Assembly (NCBI GenBank): GCA_032191485.1
Contig: JAVDOI010000040.1
Coordinates: 1,651,001-1,715,000 of the forward strand
DNA from: Leptoclinus maculatus
Lineage: Eukaryota > Chordata > Actinopteri > Perciformes > Stichaeidae
Length of the DNA stretch: 64,000 bases
Reading direction: 5' to 3'
How positions within the stretch are numbered: the first letter of the stretch is position 1; every line of letters begins with the position of its first letter. Under the pieces are notes generated by a model. That model saw only the letters and a list, made by a program, of their open reading frames with translations, searched no databases and had not been told where the DNA came from. Of the stretch, positions 35,075 to 48,274 are shown one piece after another. Made by a program: the position numbers and the translations under genes.

Positions 35075-37714
35075 AGCCTGTTTCAGTGTTTAGAGTCAAG
35101 AGGGTTTTTGTTGGGTCCTATAAAAACACTAATAAACGACTTTCTTTAATAAAATTCACATATGTTGGACAAAAAAGGACACTCTACTAGCATGAATTGG
35201 ATTGATCTCATTAGCATGCTGCTAACAGGAGATAGCTTTCCCAAGGGTCTACAGACTTCTTACTTTCCAGACTGAATCAAGGTATCAGGGGGAAGGAGTC
35301 CTGCGAAATCCAGGCAGTTTCAACCTTTTTCTCAGACGCTATGACCGTTTTACATAGGTCAAATTGACTGCTCTTTAAGGTAATTTAAGCCAGATTTACA
35401 TGACAGATGTTGATGAAAATGATATATGATGGACAGCAGTAGCATGGCTACAACATATTAAAAAAGCAGAGCTCTCAGATGTTTAGAACAAAAATTGCTC
35501 CAATCTGACTAACAGCACGACAGGGTGTACATCTTACTAAGACGTTCACCCTCCTGTTCTCTGAGTTTCATACAGGCAAATTTATTTTCTAGACATTTTA
35601 GAGGGATTTTGTTCACGTGACCTCATTGTAGGCCTAGTCCACAATGTGTGTCCGTAATCTGTGGTTTCTGGGACCTATATTTGAGAGATTATGGCCATTT
35701 TTGCATAGGTCAAATTTACCGGCCCTTTAAGAGGATTTAGAGCCAATTAAGACCTTTTTTGCTGTTTTTGGGCACCTTAACTTGGACCTACGAACTCCAA
35801 ATTTTAGGCATTTCATCTCCACGACCCTCTCTTCATTCACAAAAAGAAAGAATTCCTCTATTTTGCTTTAAAGTATTTTTAATTAATTAAAAGACTGTAA
35901 ATTACGTCCACATGTGTCTGTTTCTGTTGGGTGCCATAAAACCATTTCTACAAGACAGATGTTGATGTAAATGATATATGGTGGACACCAGAGGATGCTC
36001 TACTAGCATGAATTGGATTGATCTTATTAGCATGTTGCTAACAGGAGATAGCTTTCCCTAGGGTCTACAGACTTCTTACTTTCCAGCCTGAATCAAGGTA
36101 TCGGGGAGAATGTGTGTTGCAAAATGCAGGCAGTTTCAACCTTTGTCTCAGATTTTATGACCGTTTGTACATAGGTCAAATGTACCGGCCCTTTAACATA
36201 CTTTAGGCCCAATTTACACATGTTTTGCTGTTTTCGGGCACATTAACTTGGACCTACGAACTCTACACATCAGGGGGAAGGTGTGGTGCAAAATTCAGGC
36301 AGTTTCAACCTTTTTCTCAGACTCTATGGTCGGGGCAGGGAGTGGACCGGCTCTTGGGCCGTACCTCGGGTCGTATCTCGGCGTGGGTAGCAGAGCGGAC
36401 CTCTGGTCGTATCTCGGCGTGGGTAGCAGAGCGGACCTCTGGTCGTATCTCGGCGTGGGTAGCAGAGCGGACCTCGGGTCGTATCTCGGCGTGGTTAGGA
36501 GACCGGCCCTCGGGTCGTATCTTGGCGTGGGTGGCAGAGCGGCCCTCGGTTCGTATCTCGGCGTGGGTAGCTGTAGAATGGTCATACTTTGTCCTATCTT
36601 CTTCAAATACATTTGAAGCAGGTGTTCACTGTTAGTGTAGTTACATCCCTATACTGTCCTTTACCTGTACAGATACAGCCATAGGCAGTTATTTATACTG
36701 AAAGATACTTTTTTGACGGACAAAACTCTTACATTTTTACTGACTTCAAAGGCCCACTGCTCTGTTTCTGTATGACCTACAGGTTTTCTGACACTTTCAC
36801 AAGGAACTTTAGGGGGTTTTCTTTCTGGCAAGACCTCATTGATGCATATAGTCAAAGTGGTTCAGACGCTACAGACATTTTAATTTGGGTATGTCATTTT
36901 AGGCCTTTTTGCTCCAAATTAGGGGCTTACTGAGGCTCAGTAAAGCCTAAAAAACACCCACAATCATAGCAAACGATGGCAGTAGTCACACACAAAAGAA
37001 TTGGAGTGAATAGAGTGAAGTAGGCCAGAGCAAGAGACATAAACGTACGAGAGGTCACGAGAGGTCGTCATTTGAGAAAGTGTGTAAACATGGAAACGGA
37101 TCAGCTAAACATGGGAATGGGTGGGGCTAAGTGCCGAATGGGGCTCTTCGTGCACAATACATGGAAACGGATCAGCTATCACCGTACGACGCCCAGTTTG
37201 ACCGTGGACACCTCGGTTATGTTACCGGATGCGCAGGCACCACCCCGAATTTTATCCCATGAAATGTCTTGTAAATTAGATGTAGTGGACAACAGAGGAC
37301 ACTCTTTAAGAATCAGTTGGATTTACATCAATACAATGTTACAAAACCTTCCCAAGGTTCTGCAGTCTTCTTGCTTGGCATGCTGAACCAAGTCATCACA
37401 GGGAATGTATGGTGAAAAATTCAAGCAGTTTCAACCTTTTTCTCAGATTTTATGGCCGTTTCAAATTTACCGGCCCTTTAAGAGAATTTAGGCTTAATTT
37501 AGACCTTTGTTGCTGTTTTTGGGGACCTTAACTTGCAGCTACGAGATCCACATTGTAGATATTTAATGGTCACAAGCCCCTATTTGAAGAGGAAAAGGAT
37601 TTAAATCTCTACTTTGATTTAAAGTATAAAAATAAAGAGAAAAGACTTATGAAAACGGGCCTACTGTCTTTTGGGAACAATTCGGCCATTCGGAATACGG
37701 GCCTTTTAAAAAAA
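35075..37714 (+). repeat. Macrosatellite unit 14 (2640 bp)
   Basis: Appears identical to unit 13 by eye, including all diagnostic sites. Confidence 0.97.
36365..36571 (+). repeat. 36-bp minisatellite, unit 14, 6 copies
   Basis: Common six-copy form. Confidence 0.97.
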
Positions 37715-40354
37715 AGCCTGTTTCAGTGTTTAGAGTCAAGAGGGTTTTTGTTGGGTCCTATAAAAACACTAATAAACGACTTTCTTTAATAAAATTCACA
37801 TATGTTGGACAAAAAAGGACACTCTACTAGCATGAATTGGATTGATCTCATTAGCATGCTGCTAACAGGAGATAGCTTTCCCAAGGGTCTACAGACTTCT
37901 TACTTTCCAGACTGAATCAAGGTATCAGGGGGAAGGAGTCCTGCGAAATCCAGGCAGTTTCAACCTTTTTCTCAGACGCTATGACCGTTTTACATAGGTC
38001 AAATTGACTGCTCTTTAAGGTAATTTAAGCCAGATTTACATGACAGATGTTGATGAAAATGATATATGATGGACAGCAGTAGCATGGCTACAACATATTA
38101 AAAAAGCAGAGCTCTCAGATGTTTAGAACAAAAATTGCTCCAATCTGACTAACAGCACGACAGGGTGTACATCTTACTAAGACGTTCACCCTCCTGTTCT
38201 CTGAGTTTCATACAGGCAAATTTATTTTCTAGACATTTTAGAGGGATTTTGTTCACGTGACCTCATTGTAGGCCTAGTCCACAATGTGTGTCCGTAATCT
38301 GTGGTTTCTGGGACCTATATTTGAGAGATTATGGCCATTTTTGCATAGGTCAAATTTACCGGCCCTTTAAGAGGATTTAGAGCCAATTAAGACCTTTTTT
38401 GCTGTTTTTGGGCACCTTAACTTGGACCTACGAACTCCAAATTTTAGGCATTTCATCTCCACGACCCTCTCTTCATTCACAAAAAGAAAGAATTCCTCTA
38501 TTTTGCTTTAAAGTATTTTTAATTAATTAAAAGACTGTAAATTACGTCCACATGTGTCTGTTTCTGTTGGGTGCCATAAAACCATTTCTACAAGACAGAT
38601 GTTGATGTAAATGATATATGGTGGACACCAGAGGATGCTCTACTAGCATGAATTGGATTGATCTTATTAGCATGTTGCTAACAGGAGATAGCTTTCCCTA
38701 GGGTCTACAGACTTCTTACTTTCCAGCCTGAATCAAGGTATCGGGGAGAATGTGTGTTGCAAAATGCAGGCAGTTTCAACCTTTGTCTCAGATTTTATGA
38801 CCGTTTGTACATAGGTCAAATGTACCGGCCCTTTAACATACTTTAGGCCCAATTTACACATGTTTTGCTGTTTTCGGGCACATTAACTTGGACCTACGAA
38901 CTCTACACATCAGGGGGAAGGTGTGGTGCAAAATTCAGGCAGTTTCAACCTTTTTCTCAGACTCTATGGTCGGGGCAGGGAGTGGACCGGCTCTTGGGCC
39001 GTACCTCGGGTCGTATCTCGGCGTGGGTAGCAGAGCGGACCTCTGGTCGTATCTCGGCGTGGGTAGCAGAGCGGACCTCTGGTCGTATCTCGGCGTGGGT
39101 AGCAGAGCGGACCTCGGGTCGTATCTCGGCGTGGTTAGGAGACCGGCCCTCGGGTCGTATCTTGGCGTGGGTGGCAGAGCGGCCCTCGGTTCGTATCTCG
39201 GCGTGGGTAGCTGTAGAATGGTCATACTTTGTCCTATCTTCTTCAAATACATTTGAAGCAGGTGTTCACTGTTAGTGTAGTTACATCCCTATACTGTCCT
39301 TTACCTGTACAGATACAGCCATAGGCAGTTATTTATACTGAAAGATACTTTTTTGACGGACAAAACTCTTACATTTTTACTGACTTCAAAGGCCCACTGC
39401 TCTGTTTCTGTATGACCTACAGGTTTTCTGACACTTTCACAAGGAACTTTAGGGGGTTTTCTTTCTGGCAAGACCTCATTGATGCATATAGTCAAAGTGG
39501 TTCAGACGCTACAGACATTTTAATTTGGGTATGTCATTTTAGGCCTTTTTGCTCCAAATTAGGGGCTTACTGAGGCTCAGTAAAGCCTAAAAAACACCCA
39601 CAATCATAGCAAACGATGGCAGTAGTCACACACAAAAGAATTGGAGTGAATAGAGTGAAGTAGGCCAGAGCAAGAGACATAAACGTACGAGAGGTCACGA
39701 GAGGTCGTCATTTGAGAAAGTGTGTAAACATGGAAACGGATCAGCTAAACATGGGAATGGGTGGGGCTAAGTGCCGAATGGGGCTCTTCGTGCACAATAC
39801 ATGGAAACGGATCAGCTATCACCGTACGACGCCCAGTTTGACCGTGGACACCTCGGTTATGTTACCGGATGCGCAGGCACCACCCCGAATTTTATCCCAT
39901 GAAATGTCTTGTAAATTAGATGTAGTGGACAACAGAGGACACTCTTTAAGAATCAGTTGGATTTACATCAATACAATGTTACAAAACCTTCCCAAGGTTC
40001 TGCAGTCTTCTTGCTTGGCATGCTGAACCAAGTCATCACAGGGAATGTATGGTGAAAAATTCAAGCAGTTTCAACCTTTTTCTCAGATTTTATGGCCGTT
40101 TCAAATTTACCGGCCCTTTAAGAGAATTTAGGCTTAATTTAGACCTTTGTTGCTGTTTTTGGGGACCTTAACTTGCAGCTACGAGATCCACATTGTAGAT
40201 ATTTAATGGTCACAAGCCCCTATTTGAAGAGGAAAAGGATTTAAATCTCTACTTTGATTTAAAGTATAAAAATAAAGAGAAAAGACTTATGAAAACGGGC
40301 CTACTGTCTTTTGGGAACAATTCGGCCATTCGGAATACGGGCCTTTTAAAAAAA
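37715..40354 (+). repeat. Macrosatellite unit 15 (2640 bp)
   Basis: Appears identical to unit 13 by eye, including all diagnostic sites. Confidence 0.97.
39005..39211 (+). repeat. 36-bp minisatellite, unit 15, 6 copies
   Basis: Common six-copy form. Confidence 0.97.
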
Positions 40355-42994
40355 AGCCTGTTTCAGTGTTTAGAGTCAAGAGGGTTTTTGTTGGGTCCTA
40401 TAAAAACACTAATAAACGACTTTCTTTAATAAAATTCACATATGTTGGACAAAAAAGGACACTCTACTAGCATGAATTGGATTGATCTCATTAGCATGCT
40501 GCTAACAGGAGATAGCTTTCCCAAGGGTCTACAGACTTCTTACTTTCCAGACTGAATCAAGGTATCAGGGGGAAGGAGTCCTGCGAAATCCAGGCAGTTT
40601 CAACCTTTTTCTCAGACGCTATGACCGTTTTACATAGGTCAAATTGACTGCTCTTTAAGGTAATTTAAGCCAGATTTACATGACAGATGTTGATGAAAAT
40701 GATATATGATGGACAGCAGTAGCATGGCTACAACATATTAAAAAAGCAGAGCTCTCAGATGTTTAGAACAAAAATTGCTCCAATCTGACTAACAGCACGA
40801 CAGGGTGTACATCTTACTAAGACGTTCACCCTCCTGTTCTCTGAGTTTCATACAGGCAAATTTATTTTCTAGACATTTTAGAGGGATTTTGTTCACGTGA
40901 CCTCATTGTAGGCCTAGTCCACAATGTGTGTCCGTAATCTGTGGTTTCTGGGACCTATATTTGAGAGATTATGGCCATTTTTGCATAGGTCAAATTTACC
41001 GGCCCTTTAAGAGGATTTAGAGCCAATTAAGACCTTTTTTGCTGTTTTTGGGCACCTTAACTTGGACCTACGAACTCCAAATTTTAGGCATTTCATCTCC
41101 ACGACCCTCTCTTCATTCACAAAAAGAAAGAATTCCTCTATTTTGCTTTAAAGTATTTTTAATTAATTAAAAGACTGTAAATTACGTCCACATGTGTCTG
41201 TTTCTGTTGGGTGCCATAAAACCATTTCTACAAGACAGATGTTGATGTAAATGATATATGGTGGACACCAGAGGATGCTCTACTAGCATGAATTGGATTG
41301 ATCTTATTAGCATGTTGCTAACAGGAGATAGCTTTCCCTAGGGTCTACAGACTTCTTACTTTCCAGCCTGAATCAAGGTATCGGGGAGAATGTGTGTTGC
41401 AAAATGCAGGCAGTTTCAACCTTTGTCTCAGATTTTATGACCGTTTGTACATAGGTCAAATGTACCGGCCCTTTAACATACTTTAGGCCCAATTTACACA
41501 TGTTTTGCTGTTTTCGGGCACATTAACTTGGACCTACGAACTCTACACATCAGGGGGAAGGTGTGGTGCAAAATTCAGGCAGTTTCAACCTTTTTCTCAG
41601 ACTCTATGGTCGGGGCAGGGAGTGGACCGGCTCTTGGGCCGTACCTCGGGTCGTATCTCGGCGTGGGTAGCAGAGCGGACCTCTGGTCGTATCTCGGCGT
41701 GGGTAGCAGAGCGGACCTCTGGTCGTATCTCGGCGTGGGTAGCAGAGCGGACCTCGGGTCGTATCTCGGCGTGGTTAGGAGACCGGCCCTCGGGTCGTAT
41801 CTTGGCGTGGGTGGCAGAGCGGCCCTCGGTTCGTATCTCGGCGTGGGTAGCTGTAGAATGGTCATACTTTGTCCTATCTTCTTCAAATACATTTGAAGCA
41901 GGTGTTCACTGTTAGTGTAGTTACATCCCTATACTGTCCTTTACCTGTACAGATACAGCCATAGGCAGTTATTTATACTGAAAGATACTTTTTTGACGGA
42001 CAAAACTCTTACATTTTTACTGACTTCAAAGGCCCACTGCTCTGTTTCTGTATGACCTACAGGTTTTCTGACACTTTCACAAGGAACTTTAGGGGGTTTT
42101 CTTTCTGGCAAGACCTCATTGATGCATATAGTCAAAGTGGTTCAGACGCTACAGACATTTTAATTTGGGTATGTCATTTTAGGCCTTTTTGCTCCAAATT
42201 AGGGGCTTACTGAGGCTCAGTAAAGCCTAAAAAACACCCACAATCATAGCAAACGATGGCAGTAGTCACACACAAAAGAATTGGAGTGAATAGAGTGAAG
42301 TAGGCCAGAGCAAGAGACATAAACGTACGAGAGGTCACGAGAGGTCGTCATTTGAGAAAGTGTGTAAACATGGAAACGGATCAGCTAAACATGGGAATGG
42401 GTGGGGCTAAGTGCCGAATGGGGCTCTTCGTGCACAATACATGGAAACGGATCAGCTATCACCGTACGACGCCCAGTTTGACCGTGGACACCTCGGTTAT
42501 GTTACCGGATGCGCAGGCACCACCCCGAATTTTATCCCATGAAATGTCTTGTAAATTAGATGTAGTGGACAACAGAGGACACTCTTTAAGAATCAGTTGG
42601 ATTTACATCAATACAATGTTACAAAACCTTCCCAAGGTTCTGCAGTCTTCTTGCTTGGCATGCTGAACCAAGTCATCACAGGGAATGTATGGTGAAAAAT
42701 TCAAGCAGTTTCAACCTTTTTCTCAGATTTTATGGCCGTTTCAAATTTACCGGCCCTTTAAGAGAATTTAGGCTTAATTTAGACCTTTGTTGCTGTTTTT
42801 GGGGACCTTAACTTGCAGCTACGAGATCCACATTGTAGATATTTAATGGTCACAAGCCCCTATTTGAAGAGGAAAAGGATTTAAATCTCTACTTTGATTT
42901 AAAGTATAAAAATAAAGAGAAAAGACTTATGAAAACGGGCCTACTGTCTTTTGGGAACAATTCGGCCATTCGGAATACGGGCCTTTTAAAAAAA
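40355..42994 (+). repeat. Macrosatellite unit 16 (2640 bp)
   Basis: Appears identical to unit 13 by eye, including all diagnostic sites. Confidence 0.97.
41645..41851 (+). repeat. 36-bp minisatellite, unit 16, 6 copies
   Basis: Common six-copy form. Confidence 0.97.
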
Positions 42995-45634
42995 AGCCTG
43001 TTTCAGTGTTTAGAGTCAAGAGGGTTTTTGTTGGGTCCTATAAAAACACTAATAAACGACTTTCTTTAATAAAATTCACATATGTTGGACAAAAAAGGAC
43101 ACTCTACTAGCATGAATTGGATTGATCTCATTAGCATGCTGCTAACAGGAGATAGCTTTCCCAAGGGTCTACAGACTTCTTACTTTCCAGACTGAATCAA
43201 GGTATCAGGGGGAAGGAGTCCTGCGAAATCCAGGCAGTTTCAACCTTTTTCTCAGACGCTATGACCGTTTTACATAGGTCAAATTGACTGCTCTTTAAGG
43301 TAATTTAAGCCAGATTTACATGACAGATGTTGATGAAAATGATATATGATGGACAGCAGTAGCATGGCTACAACATATTAAAAAAGCAGAGCTCTCAGAT
43401 GTTTAGAACAAAAATTGCTCCAATCTGACTAACAGCACGACAGGGTGTACATTTTACTAAGACGTTCACCCTCCTGTTCTCTGAGTTTCATACAGGCAAA
43501 TTTATTTTCTAGACATTTTAGAGGGATTTTGTTCACGTGACCTCATTGTAGGCCTAGTCCACAATGTGTGTCCGTAATCTGTGGTTTCTGGGACCTATAT
43601 TTGAGAGATTATGGCCATTTTTGCATAGGTCAAATTTACCGGCCCTTTAAGAGGATTTAGAGCCAATTAAGACCTTTTTTGCTGTTTTTGGGCACCTTAA
43701 CTTGGACCTACGAACTCCAAATTTTAGGCATTTCATCTCCACGACCCTCTCTTCATTCACAAAAAGAAAGAATTCCTCTATTTTGCTTTAAAGTATTTTT
43801 AATTAATTAAAAGACTGTAAATTACGTCCACATGTGTCTGTTTCTGTTGGGTGCCATAAAACCATTTCTACAAGACAGATGTTGATGTAAATGATATATG
43901 GTGGACACCAGAGGATGCTCTACTAGCATGAATTGGATTGATCTTATTAGCATGTTGCTAACAGGAGATAGCTTTCCCTAGGGTCTACAGACTTCTTACT
44001 TTCCAGCCTGAATCAAGGTATCAGGGAGAATGTGTGTTGCAAAATGCAGGCAGTTTCAACCTTTGTCTCAGATTTTATGACCGTTTGTACATAGGTCAAA
44101 TGTACCGGCCCTTTAACATACTTTAGGCCCAATTTACACATGTTTTGCTGTTTTCGGGCACATTAACTTGGACCTACGAACTCTACACATCAGGGGGAAG
44201 GTGTGGTGCAAAATTCAGGCAGTTTCAACCTTTTTCTCAGACTCTATGGTCGGGGCAGGGAGTGGACCGGCTCTTGGGCCGTACCTCGGGTCGTATCTCG
44301 GCGTGGGTAGCAGAGCGGACCTCTGGTCGTATCTCGGCGTGGGTAGCAGAGCGGACCTCTGGTCGTATCTCGGCGTGGGTAGCAGAGCGGACCTCGGGTC
44401 GTATCTCGGCGTGGTTAGGAGACCGGCCCTCGGGTCGTATCTTGGCGTGGGTGGCAGAGCGGCCCTCGGTTCGTATCTCGGCGTGGGTAGCTGTAGAATG
44501 GTCATACTTTGTCCTATCTTCTTCAAATACATTTGAAGCAGGTGTTCACTGTTAGTGTAGTTACATCCCTATACTGTCCTTTACCTGTACAGATACAGCC
44601 ATAGGCAGTTATTTATACTGAAAGATACTTTTTTGACGGACAAAACTCTTACATTTTTACTGACTTCAAAGGCCCACTGCTCTGTTTCTGTATGACCTAC
44701 AGGTTTTCTGACACTTTCACAAGGAACTTTAGGGGGTTTTCTTTCTGGCAAGACCTCATTGATGCATATAGTCAAAGTGGTTCAGACGCTACAGACATTT
44801 TAATTTGGGTATGTCATTTTAGGCCTTTTTGCTCCAAATTAGGGGCTTACTGAGGCTCAGTAAAGCCTAAAAAACACCCACAATCATAGCAAACGATGGC
44901 AGTAGTCACACACAAAAGAATTGGAGTGAATAGAGTGAAGTAGGCCAGAGCAAGAGACATAAACGTACGAGAGGTCACGAGAGGTCGTCATTTGAGAAAG
45001 TGTGTAAACATGGAAACGGATCAGCTAAACATGGGAATGGGTGGGGCTAAGTGCCGAATGGGGCTCTTCGTGCACAATACATGGAAACGGATCAGCTATC
45101 ACCGTACGACGCCCAGTTTGACCGTGGACACCTCGGTTATGTTACCGGATGCGCAGGCACCACCCCGAATTTTATCCCATGAAATGTCTTGTAAATTAGA
45201 TGTAGTGGACAACAGAGGACACTCTTTAAGAATCAGTTGGATTTACATCAATACAATGTTACAAAACCTTCCCAAGGTTCTGCAGTCTTCTTGCTTGGCA
45301 TGCTGAACCAAGTCATCACAGGGAATGTATGGTGAAAAATTCAAGCAGTTTCAACCTTTTTCTCAGATTTTATGGCCGTTTCAAATTTACCGGCCCTTTA
45401 AGAGAATTTAGGCTTAATTTAGACCTTTGTTGCTGTTTTTGGGGACCTTAACTTGCAGCTACGAGATCCACATTGTAGATATTTAATGGTCACAAGCCCC
45501 TATTTGAAGAGGAAAAGGATTTAAATCTCTACTTTGATTTAAAGTATAAAAATAAAGAGAAAAGACTTATGAAAACGGGCCTACTGTCTTTTGGGAACAA
45601 TTCGGCCATTCGGAATACGGGCCTTTTAAAAAAA
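42995..45634 (+). repeat. Macrosatellite unit 17 (2640 bp)
   Basis: Differs from its block neighbours by a private T at 43453 (GTACATTTTAC) and by TCAGGGAG near 44021 in place of TCGGGGAG. Confidence 0.97.
44285..44491 (+). repeat. 36-bp minisatellite, unit 17, 6 copies
   Basis: Common six-copy form. Confidence 0.97.
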
Positions 45635-48274
45635 AGCCTGTTTCAGTGTTTAGAGTCAAGAGGGTTTTTGTTGGGTCCTATAAAAACACTAATAAACGAC
45701 TTTCTTTAATAAAATTCACATATGTTGGACAAAAAAGGACACTCTACTAGCATGAATTGGATTGATCTCATTAGCATGCTGCTAACAGGAGATAGCTTTC
45801 CCAAGGGTCTACAGACTTCTTACTTTCCAGACTGAATCAAGGTATCAGGGGGAAGGAGTCCTGCGAAATCCAGGCAGTTTCAACCTTTTTCTCAGACGCT
45901 ATGACCGTTTTACATAGGTCAAATTGACTGCTCTTTAAGGTAATTTAAGCCAGATTTACATGACAGATGTTGATGAAAATGATATATGATGGACAGCAGT
46001 AGCATGGCTACAACATATTAAAAAAGCAGAGCTCTCAGATGTTTAGAACAAAAATTGCTCCAATCTGACTAACAGCACGACAGGGTGTACATCTTACTAA
46101 GACGTTCACCCTCCTGTTCTCTGAGTTTCATACAGGCAAATTTATTTTCTAGACATTTTAGAGGGATTTTGTTCACGTGACCTCATTGTAGGCCTAGTCC
46201 ACAATGTGTGTCCGTAATCTGTGGTTTCTGGGACCTATATTTGAGAGATTATGGCCATTTTTGCATAGGTCAAATTTACCGGCCCTTTAAGAGGATTTAG
46301 AGCCAATTAAGACCTTTTTTGCTGTTTTTGGGCACCTTAACTTGGACCTACGAACTCCAAATTTTAGGCATTTCATCTCCACGACCCTCTCTTCATTCAC
46401 AAAAAGAAAGAATTCCTCTATTTTGCTTTAAAGTATTTTTAATTAATTAAAAGACTGTAAATTACGTCCACATGTGTCTGTTTCTGTTGGGTGCCATAAA
46501 ACCATTTCTACAAGACAGATGTTGATGTAAATGATATATGGTGGACACCAGAGGATGCTCTACTAGCATGAATTGGATTGATCTTATTAGCATGTTGCTA
46601 ACAGGAGATAGCTTTCCCTAGGGTCTACAGACTTCTTACTTTCCAGCCTGAATCAAGGTATCGGGGAGAATGTGTGTTGCAAAATGCAGGCAGTTTCAAC
46701 CTTTGTCTCAGATTTTATGACCGTTTGTACATAGGTCAAATGTACCGGCCCTTTAACATACTTTAGGCCCAATTTACACATGTTTTGCTGTTTTCGGGCA
46801 CATTAACTTGGACCTACGAACTCTACACATCAGGGGGAAGGTGTGGTGCAAAATTCAGGCAGTTTCAACCTTTTTCTCAGACTCTATGGTCGGGGCAGGG
46901 AGTGGACCGGCTCTTGGGCCGTACCTCGGGTCGTATCTCGGCGTGGGTAGCAGAGCGGACCTCTGGTCGTATCTCGGCGTGGGTAGCAGAGCGGACCTCT
47001 GGTCGTATCTCGGCGTGGGTAGCAGAGCGGACCTCGGGTCGTATCTCGGCGTGGTTAGGAGACCGGCCCTCGGGTCGTATCTTGGCGTGGGTGGCAGAGC
47101 GGCCCTCGGTTCGTATCTCGGCGTGGGTAGCTGTAGAATGGTCATACTTTGTCCTATCTTCTTCAAATACATTTGAAGCAGGTGTTCACTGTTAGTGTAG
47201 TTACATCCCTATACTGTCCTTTACCTGTACAGATACAGCCATAGGCAGTTATTTATACTGAAAGATACTTTTTTGACGGACAAAACTCTTACATTTTTAC
47301 TGACTTCAAAGGCCCACTGCTCTGTTTCTGTATGACCTACAGGTTTTCTGACACTTTCACAAGGAACTTTAGGGGGTTTTCTTTCTGGCAAGACCTCATT
47401 GATGCATATAGTCAAAGTGGTTCAGACGCTACAGACATTTTAATTTGGGTATGTCATTTTAGGCCTTTTTGCTCCAAATTAGGGGCTTACTGAGGCTCAG
47501 TAAAGCCTAAAAAACACCCACAATCATAGCAAACGATGGCAGTAGTCACACACAAAAGAATTGGAGTGAATAGAGTGAAGTAGGCCAGAGCAAGAGACAT
47601 AAACGTACGAGAGGTCACGAGAGGTCGTCATTTGAGAAAGTGTGTAAACATGGAAACGGATCAGCTAAACATGGGAATGGGTGGGGCTAAGTGCCGAATG
47701 GGGCTCTTCGTGCACAATACATGGAAACGGATCAGCTATCACCGTACGACGCCCAGTTTGACCGTGGACACCTCGGTTATGTTACCGGATGCGCAGGCAC
47801 CACCCCGAATTTTATCCCATGAAATGTCTTGTAAATTAGATGTAGTGGACAACAGAGGACACTCTTTAAGAATCAGTTGGATTTACATCAATACAATGTT
47901 ACAAAACCTTCCCAAGGTTCTGCAGTCTTCTTGCTTGGCATGCTGAACCAAGTCATCACAGGGAATGTATGGTGAAAAATTCAAGCAGTTTCAACCTTTT
48001 TCTCAGATTTTATGGCCGTTTCAAATTTACCGGCCCTTTAAGAGAATTTAGGCTTAATTTAGACCTTTGTTGCTGTTTTTGGGGACCTTAACTTGCAGCT
48101 ACGAGATCCACATTGTAGATATTTAATGGTCACAAGCCCCTATTTGAAGAGGAAAAGGATTTAAATCTCTACTTTGATTTAAAGTATAAAAATAAAGAGA
48201 AAAGACTTATGAAAACGGGCCTACTGTCTTTTGGGAACAATTCGGCCATTCGGAATACGGGCCTTTTAAAAAAA
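45635..48274 (+). repeat. Macrosatellite unit 18 (2640 bp)
   Basis: Appears identical to unit 13 by eye, including all diagnostic sites. Confidence 0.97.
46925..47131 (+). repeat. 36-bp minisatellite, unit 18, 6 copies
   Basis: Common six-copy form. Confidence 0.97.
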